64,000 bases of DNA. It comes from Megamerina dolium. Taxonomy: Eukaryota; Arthropoda; Insecta; Diptera; Megamerinidae. A program made the position numbers and the translations under genes. The DNA lies in NCBI GenBank assembly GCA_963854835.1, contig OY978525.1, forward strand, positions 72,869,128 to 72,933,127, written 5' to 3'. Under the pieces are notes generated by a model. That model did not search any database. It was not told where the DNA came from and saw only the letters and a program-made list of their open reading frames with translations. Each line of letters opens with the position of its first letter. Positions within the stretch are counted from its first letter, which is position 1. Shown one piece after another: positions 23,452 through 32,026 of this stretch.

Positions 23452-24461
23452 TGTAACGAAGTAAGTACGTAAGTACTTCGTCACATACTCCGTATACAAA
23501 TATTTACTACATACATACTATAACATAAGATAATTTTCTAAATGTAATACCCCAGGTAATCCACTCATACACACACACATACTCGCACTCACACATCTAT
23601 CGTACACACACATGCGAAACTACACTCTCACCGTTTACTTATAATCCACATCAACTAGGAGAGAGAGAGAAGGAATACCACCCACACAGGGAGATGTAAC
23701 GAAGTAATCCACTCATACACACACACACATACTCACACTCACACATTTATCGTACACACACACACATGCGAAACTACACTCTCACCGTTTACTTACAATC
23801 CACATCAACTAGGAGAGAGAGAGAGAGAAGGAATACCACCCACATAGTCGTAAATATGTTTCACAACCAACGATCACTATCAAGGGACTTACGACGACTT
23901 AAATCGACAGTTGGCCTCTGGCTGCCGTGGTGTGGGGACATATCTCCATACTGGGACAGAAAGAGACCAACTACACACACATGACTGTGTCGCAGAGTGT
24001 CGATTCGGTACCAATCGGCACAGGCGACAAGGCATGTGTCGTAGTGCACAGGGCACCTACTGGTTGGTAACCGCCATAGGACCCAGGCATTAGTACTAAC
24101 ACTAATTAACCAGTAACACCATCATCTTCCATAAAACTCACGAGCCGAGGTTATGTGAGAGTCAGAGGAGGAGGAATTGGACAGACAAGGTCTAGCGGTT
24201 CGAAGTGCCAGTGGTCGTGGAGCGCAAACCTGGGGTAATCAACCCTTTCTTAATTGTGTGATTTACTTGCAATATACCGATAAGTAATATAATAGCTAAA
24301 TTAAATAGTATAACAAATAAATGGAGTAATATAATAAGTAAATGAAATAAAAGAATAAATAAATGAAATAATATAATAAATAAAGGGAATAATATAATAA
24401 AAATAAATAAATTCAATTTGAACCCTGGCACCGACGAGTTTGACCAGCAGAGAGCATTATA
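23452..24461 (+). repeat. Gypsy-B left LTR
   Basis: Starts TGTAACGAAG and ends AGCATTATA rather than the usual CA. It holds two tandem copies of a roughly 140-bp block of CA-rich and GA-rich sequence (about 23560-23700 and 23701-23845). The junction reads GGGAGATGTAACGAAGTAA, a copy of the polypurine-LTR boundary. Confidence 0.88.
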
Positions 24462-24463
24462 AA

Positions 24464-24481
24464 TGGCGCCCGAGCAGGGAC
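24464..24481 (+). promoter_or_regulatory. Primer-binding site, tRNA-Lys type
   Basis: TGGCGCCCGAGCAGGGAC, two bases after the LTR, is one base from the tRNA-Lys(UUU) primer site of lentiviruses and fits Osvaldo-like gypsies. Confidence 0.85.
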
Positions 24482-24508
24482 AATAGAAATTTTGTGAAGA
24501 AAATATAT

Positions 24509-25591
24509 ATGTATGTATATAAAAAAAAAAGGATAGCGCACACATATACTGGAGCAAGGAAAATACTGCAGTACACATATACACCATATTGGAAGTGTAC
24601 TAACATTGGAATAACTGAGAGAAAAATAAGTCGTGCGTTTGTGAATTTCTTAAATAAAGAAGAATTGACGCAGTGCCTAGGTGATCTAGGATTGAAGACA
24701 ACCGGCACTGTGGACGAAATGAGGGGTGTTTTGAGAAATTACATTAAAGATGGCAACTTACCACCTGAACATATCGAAATTATCGACCAGTTGAGGACAG
24801 CATTTTCGGAGAAAGAATTAAAAGTCGCCACTCAGGTACAGCGTGGTGGTTCAGTCAGCGAGGTAGATCCGGGTATCACCGTGGGGGCAAGTGGTAGTGG
24901 AGCAAATCAACAACAATCCTGTTCTTCACCTGTATCACTAGCTGTACAAGATAAACCTCAGTTAGATTTAGCCTCCATTTGTGACATGGTACGCAAGTGG
25001 GGTGTTAAATACGAAGGTGGCAAAGAACCACTGTTGTTTCTAGAACGTATCGAAGAGCTAGCGGCCTGCTATGAGATACCTAAATACGCATTACTAAATA
25101 CTATGCCCGAATTATTACGTGGAGACGCTTTATCTTGGTACAGGAATAATAGAGACCTTTGGGACTCATATCATGATTTTGTAGAAGATTTTAAGCTGTT
25201 CTTTTTGCCTGCACGTTTCTTTGAAACACTCGAAGACGACATCAGAAAACGAATTCAACGCCCAAAAGAGAAATTTGTAACATTTGTCACTGCAATACAA
25301 TCCATGATGCGTTGGACCTCGATGTCACAAAGCCAACAGCTCGAACGGATATTTCGGAATAGCCGTACTGAATACCGAATGTACATTAAAAGACGAGAAT
25401 TCAGTGTACTTAGAGAGTTGATTATCTTAGCACAGGAGTACGAATCCATTGGACCAGAAGAAGGTATGAATAGAAGAACTGTTAACCGCATACAAACGGT
25501 GCTTGGCCTTCAGAATGAAGAGACCATGTGTTTTCGATGTGGGGAACGTGGCCACAAATCGACAAATTATGTTTTGTTGGGATTGTGGTAA
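24509..25591 (+). pseudogene. Gypsy-B gag
   Basis: The first in-frame ATG after the primer site is 24509. A SAP-like helix pair (FLNKEELTQCLGDLGLKTTG, then VDEMRGVLRNYI) is followed by a linker and a retrotransposon Gag core (FLERIEELAACYEIPKYALL, ALSWYRNN). A CCHC knuckle, CFRCGERGHKSTNY, follows, but the last Cys is lost to a frameshift at about 25565-25570. In the shifted frame a second knuckle-like CWDCGNRGVRTVDC follows, with Val where His is expected, ending near 25677. The protein is thus broken at its nucleic-acid-binding end. Confidence 0.85.
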
Positions 25592-25615
25592 TCGGGGTGT
25601 TAGAACTGTTGACTG

Positions 25616-28600
25616 TTGTCGAAGAAGTACGGCAAACGGTTTAAGAGATCCTGCAGCGAAGGGTGTGGAAAATCTCTAAAGTTATACCCCTTCATAATTA
25701 AAATTAAATACGGGAAAGATGGCCGCCTAGCAACAAATATTATGATCAGGCAAACAAGGTACGTTGCTACTGTAGATACTGGAGCCACTCATTCTTGCAT
25801 TGAACTCAACATAGTCCATAATTTAAATCTTCATATCCATGACTCCACAATTAAAACCCTCAAATTGGCTGATTCGTCGATGATACGAGTTGAAGGTTGC
25901 GTTAATAGTTGGGTTACTCTTAATGGAATAGTATTTCAACACAATTTCTTAGTTCTCCGAACAAGCCTAGACCCAATAATTCTTGGAATGGACTTTCTGC
26001 AACGAACCGGCGCTACAATACAAATCCAACCTAAAGATCGAGTTACTGCAACCGCGAAAAATACGTCCACTGCGACGCAGCCAGGATGCGCAACAATAAA
26101 CCACAACGTCAAAGATGACAATGAATCCCAGATAGTCCAAGCCTTTCTAGATGAGCAGCTCTCACGGTTTCAAAATATCAACGGCACGTCGAATATAACT
26201 GAACACGTCATTATTATGAAACACCAGAGGCCACTTAACACGTTCGCGGACGCTAAAAATGTCAGGGAGCTGCAAAAATATACAGGCAATTATTTTTGAA
26301 ACTAGTTGTAATATCCGAAATCTGATTAGACATATATTATAATAGTAGTCAGAACATCGTATTTTAACCGTTATATACAATGAATGTTATAGCATCCACG
26401 ACGATATAGATAATATTAGGAAGTTTAAGGAAGCTTAAGGAAGTTTGTAAATACACGGAGAAAATATAAAATAATATCAAAGTACCTAATAAATCAATTG
26501 GTCATTATTTTAAAATGTATATTAATTACAAACGCTTAAGATTGCATAAAATTAAATGAATAAACAATGGCTTTAAAATTTGAATGCTATAGCATTCACG
26601 TCATTTTGCATCACTATGAAAATGAATGCTATAGCATTCACGTCCGCGAACGTGTTAAGCAACGATATTTCCCTCGTAACCCAGCGATGCAAAAAATAAT
26701 TGATGACGAAATTGAAGAATTGCTAAAAGTTAATCGTATCGAACCATCAAAGAGCCCATATAGTTCTCCAATTGTGCTGGTGCGGAAAAAGAATGGTGAG
26801 TGGCGATTATGTATAGATTATCGCCAACTAAACGAACACTCAATTCGCGATGCGTACCCACTACCTCGAATTAATACAATCCTCGAAAAACTCCGCAATG
26901 GCAAATATTTTAGTACCATTGACCTTCGACAAGGCTACTGGCAAATTCCTATGGCACAAGATAGCAAACTATACACTGCGTTTACGGTACCCGGACGAGG
27001 TCTGTTTCAATGGAGAGTCATGCCTTTTGGACTGCACTCAGCACCGGCTACTTTTCAACGAGCATTAGATAACGTCATTGGACCTTCAATGGACTCTTTT
27101 GCTTTTGCATATTTGGATGATATCGTAGTGATGGGACGTACATTGGAGGAACATCTGGCCAATCTCAAGACGGTATTCGATCGGCTGATCGAAGCCAAGT
27201 TAAGAATAAATCCGGACAAATGTTCATTTGTAAAGAAAGAAATAAAGTATTTGGGACATGTAGTCAGTCAGCACGGTGTGCATACTGATCCAGAGAAGGT
27301 ATGTGCAATCATGAATATACAGCCACCCACAACACTTACTGAACTGAGGTCCTTCCTGAACACGGCTGCGTGGTACCGTCGTTTCATTCCAGACTTCTCA
27401 ACACTAGTAAGCCCATTGAACAAATTGCTACAAAAGAACAATAAATGGAAATGGGCAGATGAAGAGCAGACAGCATTCATCTCATTGAAACACAAACTTT
27501 CGGAAGCACCTGCACTCACATGTCCAGACTTCGAGCGTACGTTTATACTACAGACGGATGCAAGTGATGTTGGTTTAGGAGTGGTCCTTCTACAAGAGTT
27601 CGACGATGGCGAAAAGGTAATAGCGTATGCTAGCCGTACTCTAATGCCAACAGAACGAAACTACACGGTTACAGAAAAAGAATGTCTAGCAATAGTATGG
27701 GGCATTCGGAAGATGAAACACTATTTAGAAGGTTATCACTTTGTCATTGTTACCGATCATCAATCATTAAAATGGCTCAACTCTATCGAATCTCCATCGG
27801 GGCGAATTGCTCGCTGGGTCCTAGAAATGATGCAATATGATTACGAGATAAGGTACCGAAAAGGAAAATTTAATGTTATTGCCGATTGCCTTTCTCGCTC
27901 ACCGTTGACCAACATTGAAAATTGCCATGGTGTTCTCCAATCTCTTCAACAAACTACCGAAGATTCACACGATAAGTGGTATTTGTCCAAAGTGGAAATG
28001 GTCACACGAAGACCTCAAGATCTACCAGACTACCGAATAGACGATAACGGTAATTTATGCCGACATATTTACGATGCAACCGCCTATAATGACATGGATC
28101 CTGTTCCTTGGAAACTAGTAGTGCCAAAATCGGAACGGATTAGTGTTTTGAGAGAGTGTCATGATGATATCACAGCCGGACACCTAGGAATAGCCAAAAC
28201 AACATCAAGAGTGGCCAAACTGTACTACTGGCCATGTATGTTCCGAGACGTAGCAAAGTATGTACGACGATGCGAAACATGTCAAAAATTTAAAGCATCC
28301 CAAGAGGCCCCTGCAGGGAAAATGAGAACAACTCTAGCATCACGGCCTTGGTCGATAGTATCAGCAGATTTTGTAGGTCCACTCCCACGATCCATGCACG
28401 GAAATACCACGTTGATCGTGTTCCATGACAAATTTAGTAAATGGTCAGAATTCGTAGCTACTAGAAAATCTACCACTAAAACTTTCATAAAGGCATTTAG
28501 GGAACAAATTTTAGCTCGATATGGAGTTCCTGATATTCTCATAACTGACAATGGTGCTCAATTTACCAGTCGGGAATGCAAAAAATACTTCGAGACTCTT

Positions 28601-29197
28601 GGCGTCAAGCAACAATTTACTGCCCCCTATTCCCCACAAGAGAACCCTACAGAGAGAATGAATCGCACAATTAAAACTATGATAGCCCAGTACAGTGAAG
28701 GAAACCAACGCAGGTGGGATGAGAGCTTACCAGAGTTAATGTTGGCAATAAATTCCAGTAAGCAGAGTTCAACAGGGTACAGCCCAGCATTCCTAACACA
28801 AGGGCGAGAACTACGTCTACCAAACACATTATTCAGTAGGAAAATACATGAAAACCTTACAGAGCGATATAGTAACCCTAAAGTAAAGGCAAACCAGTTG
28901 AAAGAAATCTTCGAACTTGTGCGAGAGAATCTCGTAACAGCTTCTAATCAACAGGCTAAACACTATAATTTGAGACATCGTGCTTGGTCGCCACGGAAAT
29001 GCAATCTAGTTCTACTTCGCCAACACCATTTGTCAAAAGCGGCCGAGCATTTTGCAGCAAAACTTGCACCAAAATTTGATGGTCCCTTCGTTGTATCCGA
29101 ACTTGTGTCCCCTGTGATCGTACGCCTTCGAGATCCTGCCAGCAACAAAGACAAAGGCACTGCTCACTTGAAAGACTTAAAACCATATCACCACTAA
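25616..29197 (+). pseudogene. Gypsy-B pol, split by a MITE
   Basis: Aspartic protease motif ATVDTGATHSCI near 25770 and the flap/ILGMDF end near 25985. The frame is interrupted at MKHQRPL by the TTAA MITE (26239-26654) and resumes at KQRYFPRNPA. From there to 29197 it is open: RT with YLDDIVVMG (about 27110), RNase H with LQTDASDVGLG (27550) and TDHQSLKWL, integrase zinc module (H..H near 28160-28180, CETCQ near 28275), DDE core SADFVGP, ITDNGAQF and ENPTERMNR, and a C-terminal SH3-like end. Apart from the MITE, the RT-integrase part looks intact over about 846 codons. Confidence 0.92.
26239..26654. mobile_element. TTAA-flanked MITE (piggyBac-like)
   Basis: 416 bp with perfect 14-bp inverted ends (CACGTTCGCGGACG) and TTAA on both sides (26235-26238, 26655-26658). 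Excising it leaves the gypsy-B pol frame continuous. It has no transposase. It contains AATGCTATAGCATT, a perfect palindrome, twice near its right end (26581, 26625) and a degenerate copy near 26379. TTAA targeting is the piggyBac hallmark, though these ends do not start with CCC. Confidence 0.9.
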
Positions 29198-29352
29198 CAA
29201 TAAATAACAGCAAATAAACAACAATAAATACACCTCACTACACTAAGACAGCAAATCTAACATGGTGACAGCGTGTGAGAGGATATTTGATTGTATTTAC
29301 CCTTCCAATCCTTGTGGTAGAATTTACAACAACTCGCCTACGTGGCATCGAC

Positions 29353-29892
29353 ATGACACAATTTTATTCGTCTCAACGCAACTATTACAATACGAATTAT
29401 AATTACCGTTTAATAAAATATAGGAGCATAATGAATGCAGACCGTAACTATGAGGAAGTGCAGTACGAGCAGCACAGAAAGAAAAGTCCATCTGAAGAGC
29501 CAACTATCGTCCCGAAGAGAGCCAAAGTAATAATAACATCTGATGTTACCGACTTACCCAAATTATATATTGAAGACATTGTTAGCGCATGGAGAAACAC
29601 AAAACAGAAGGAAGACAATGCTTCAGATCATAAAATTGTAGCCTCGGATAGACTTGCTAAACTAGTCACAGATCTGGGAATCGACAAGGAGTTTGACAAT
29701 TACAATAATGTAATTAAAGATATATTGTCACAGATAAGTGCTGTTAAACCCGGTGTTCGTACACGATTCTTCGTGGAGACAGCTGAAGGCATGGCCCAGA
29801 TATACATCCGACGCTCTTTGGATATTTGGCTGTTTCTGGGAGAACAAAAGCTCATCTTTCCAAAACCAAGGAATGATACTGCTAGTATCTAG
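29353..29892 (+). CDS. Gypsy-B third ORF, unknown function
   Basis: Open frame of 179 codons starting at ATG 29353 (MTQFYSSQRNYYN), between pol and the polypurine tract. It is Tyr/Asn-rich at first, then charged, with an EEPTIVPKRAKV segment and an alpha-helical C-terminal half (LYIEDIVSAWRNTKQ, LAKLVTDLGIDKEFDNYN, ...WLFLGEQKLIF). I see no signal peptide, furin site, fusion peptide or membrane anchor, so it does not look like an envelope protein. A hydrophobic stretch upstream (29280-29320) is only reached without an ATG. It is intact, unlike gag, which suggests selection or youth. Confidence 0.6.
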   Translation: MTQFYSSQRNYYNTNYNYRLIKYRSIMNADRNYEEVQYEQHRKKSPSEEPTIVPKRAKVIITSDVTDLPKLYIEDIVSAWRNTKQKEDNASDHKIVASDRLAKLVTDLGIDKEFDNYNNVIKDILSQISAVKPGVRTRFFVETAEGMAQIYIRRSLDIWLFLGEQKLIFPKPRNDTASI

Positions 29893-29948
29893 TATTACTT
29901 TCTTTAATTTTGTATTTAATTATTATTATTTTTTTTCTTTTTTTTTGA

Positions 29949-29961
29949 AGAGGGGGGGAGA
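29949..29961 (+). promoter_or_regulatory. Gypsy-B polypurine tract
   Basis: AGAGGGGGGGAGA immediately before the TGTAACG of the right LTR. Confidence 0.85.
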
Positions 29962-30028
29962 TGTAACGAAGTAAGTACGTAAGTACTTCGTCACATACTC
30001 CGTATACAAATATTTACTACATACATAC

Positions 30029-30465
30029 TGTAACGAGTATCGATAGTTGATTACTCATCACTATTGTGACTGACACTATTGGCAGCATCGAAACGAATGT
30101 CAACAAAAAGAAATAAGCGATAACCAGAACAAGCCAACGAGAAAGGAAGAGAAGAATCTCGATAACGGAAGATTCTGGGGTGTTGCCAACAGAGTATAAA
30201 TAGAGCCAGTGTTGAGAAGGAAAATCAATCGAATTCCGAACGTGAATGCGCAAACATCTATACAGAGGCAAAAGTTGCTAGTACATTAAAGTGTTATTGT
30301 AAATAGTTGATTATAAACAGAGTTGATTGTAAATAGAGTTTATTAAATAAATTGTTGCTGTATATAGTTGTATAAAATAAGTGTTGCAGTTATCATTAAC
30401 AGAATCCAGTGATCGAACAAGGTAATTCAAATAGAATTAAACGTTCACAGAATAAAAACGTAACA
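30029..30465 (+). repeat. Gypsy-A left LTR
   Basis: TGTAACGAG...CGTAACA. A TATA box (TATAAATA) lies at 30195-30202 and an AATAAA at about 30344, so transcription should start near 30225 (inference). Confidence 0.92.
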
Positions 30466-30467
30466 AT

Positions 30468-30487
30468 TGGTGTCAGAAGTGGGATTC
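30468..30487 (+). promoter_or_regulatory. Primer-binding site, tRNA-Leu
   Basis: TGGTGTCAGAAGTGGGATTC is complementary to the 3' end and T-arm of tRNA-Leu (...CCCACTTCTGACACCA as I know it), two bases after the LTR. Confidence 0.8.
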
Positions 30488-30494
30488 TGTAAAG

Positions 30495-31976
30495 ATGGTG
30501 AAAATTGACCAACTAAAAGTGGACCAGCTTAAAAAGCTGTTGGTAGAGATGAATCTATCGTCATCAGGTGCAAAGGCAGAACTGCTGGTGAGGCTGAGGC
30601 AAGCTATGGAGGCTAAGGGAATTAATGTAGAAGATCATGAGTTCTTCGAGGAAGCCGATATACAAGCAGTTGTGCACGCTGAGGAAGAGAGCAAGGTAGA
30701 ATCGAGTGGTCAACTCATGGAATTTATGAAAACCATGATGCAACAGCAGCAACAACAGTTACAACAAAATGCCTCTCGCATTGACTCCAAGCTTCAAGAA
30801 CATTCGGCTGAATTGCGTATGCAAATTCAAGAAGGTTCGTCCCGCCAAGAAAACGCTATGGGAGAATTCCAGAAAACAATTGACTACAAGTTTCAAGAAC
30901 ATTCGGCTCGCCAAGAGGGCGTTATTAGTGAATTGCGTATGGAAATTCAAGAACATTCGGCTCGCCAAGAACACGTCATCGAAAATCTACAAAAAGGAAT
31001 TGAACTTAGATTTCAGGAAATTTCCGGAGCTATTAATGACAAAGTCACAGAGCTGAAAGAACACGTGGATGAGTTGGATGATAAGCTGAAGGAACATGTC
31101 GACGACTGGGAAGATAAGTTCGAGAAACTACAGCACGAACTCAATCAACTAAAAATAAATGGGCCAGCCACATCAGTGATTAGAGATTCAAGTACAATCA
31201 AACTTAAACCACCAACATTTGACGGAAGCACGCCATTCAATATCTTCAAGCTTCAATTCGAGACAACCGCTTCGAAGAATCAATGGGATGATAGCGACAA
31301 GACTGCTGCTTTAATAGTCGCATTAAAAGGTAACGCTTCCGAGGTGTTACAGATGATTCCAGAGAAAGATCGTGGTAGCTATCAGTTACTGATGGACACA
31401 CTCCAGCGAAAGTATGGAAATGAATACAAGAGTCAATTACATCGAGTGGAATTGAGATCGCGAGTGCAACGGAGTAATGAGAGTCTTCAGGAATTCGCTT
31501 CCGATATTGAGCGCTTATGTCATCTAGCGTTCTCCGGTAATTCGGAAGAGTTCGTCGAAAAAATAAAAATAGAGGCATTCATAGATGGCATACGTGATGG
31601 AGAGACAAAGCGTGCCCTAGTCATGTCACCCAGGAATACTTATGCCGAAACAGTCAGTAGTGCATTGACGTTTGAAGCTGCCAGTTTGATGTGTCGACCA
31701 ATGCCACGGGTACGCCAACTAGAAACAGAAACAGCAGATCTGGTTGAAGCAGTGTGTCAGGCATTCAAATCTGTAGCGCAGCCTGAAGGAAGAACAACAG
31801 GTCGACGCGAAAACAAATTTACTGGTAAGTGCTTCATTTGTGACAAACCAGGACACATGGCGCGTGACTGCCGTCTACGACGAAAGCGATCAAGATCGAG
31901 TTCTCCAGGAAGACAAAAGAAGGAGAATAAGGTGGATAGTGATCGCTCCACTAACACAAATCCATCGTTAAACTAA
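30495..31976 (+). CDS. Gypsy-A Gag, 493 codons, intact
   Basis: Structural protein that would assemble the particle. Residues 3-40 (IDQLKVDQLKKLLVEMNLSS...) fit a SAP DNA/RNA-binding helix pair. A Gln-rich stretch (about 75-95) is followed by a long coiled coil (about 95-240) built of repeated SARQE/QEHSARQE/RMEIQE modules, with EISGAINDKV and KEHVDELDDKL. The Gag core runs from PPTFDGSTPFNIFK to about residue 420 (SGNSEEFVEKIKIEAFIDGI). One CCHC knuckle, CFICDKPGHMARDC, at about 446-459 and a basic Ser-rich tail follow. The ATG is 8 bases after the primer site. The stop overlaps the frameshift signal. Confidence 0.93.
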   Translation: MVKIDQLKVDQLKKLLVEMNLSSSGAKAELLVRLRQAMEAKGINVEDHEFFEEADIQAVVHAEEESKVESSGQLMEFMKTMMQQQQQQLQQNASRIDSKLQEHSAELRMQIQEGSSRQENAMGEFQKTIDYKFQEHSARQEGVISELRMEIQEHSARQEHVIENLQKGIELRFQEISGAINDKVTELKEHVDELDDKLKEHVDDWEDKFEKLQHELNQLKINGPATSVIRDSSTIKLKPPTFDGSTPFNIFKLQFETTASKNQWDDSDKTAALIVALKGNASEVLQMIPEKDRGSYQLLMDTLQRKYGNEYKSQLHRVELRSRVQRSNESLQEFASDIERLCHLAFSGNSEEFVEKIKIEAFIDGIRDGETKRALVMSPRNTYAETVSSALTFEAASLMCRPMPRVRQLETETADLVEAVCQAFKSVAQPEGRTTGRRENKFTGKCFICDKPGHMARDCRLRRKRSRSSSPGRQKKENKVDSDRSTNTNPSLN

Positions 31977-32026
31977 ATCGAGTCAGTTCAGCGGGGCGTG
32001 AACTGACTCCAACAGTGGGTTGCCCC
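31967..32026 (+). promoter_or_regulatory. -1 ribosomal frameshift signal (slippery site and pseudoknot)
   Basis: GTTAAAC (31967-31973) in Gag phase G TTA AAC is followed by the gag TAA and a 6-base spacer (31974-31979). Stem 1 is 11 bp, GAGTCAGTTCA (31980-31990) with its exact complement at 31999-32009. The loop holds GGGGCG (31993-31998), which pairs with TGCCCC (32021-32026) to make stem 2. Loop 1 is 2 nt and loop 3 is 11 nt. Slipping back one base enters the pol frame, which is open from 31955. Confidence 0.85.

Noticed and set aside
23560..23845. CRISPR-like or satellite array
   Set aside because: Only two units, part of an LTR, made mostly of CA and GA simple sequence.
24192..24587. Hydrophobic minus-strand ORF in the gypsy-B LTR
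   Set aside because: Its Ile/Phe/Leu repeats are translated (AATAAAT)-type LTR sequence; the same appears at 36649-36993.
29275..29352. Signal peptide-like hydrophobic start for the gypsy-B third ORF (env-like)
   Set aside because: The stretch lies upstream of the first in-frame ATG and nothing else in the ORF suggests an envelope protein.
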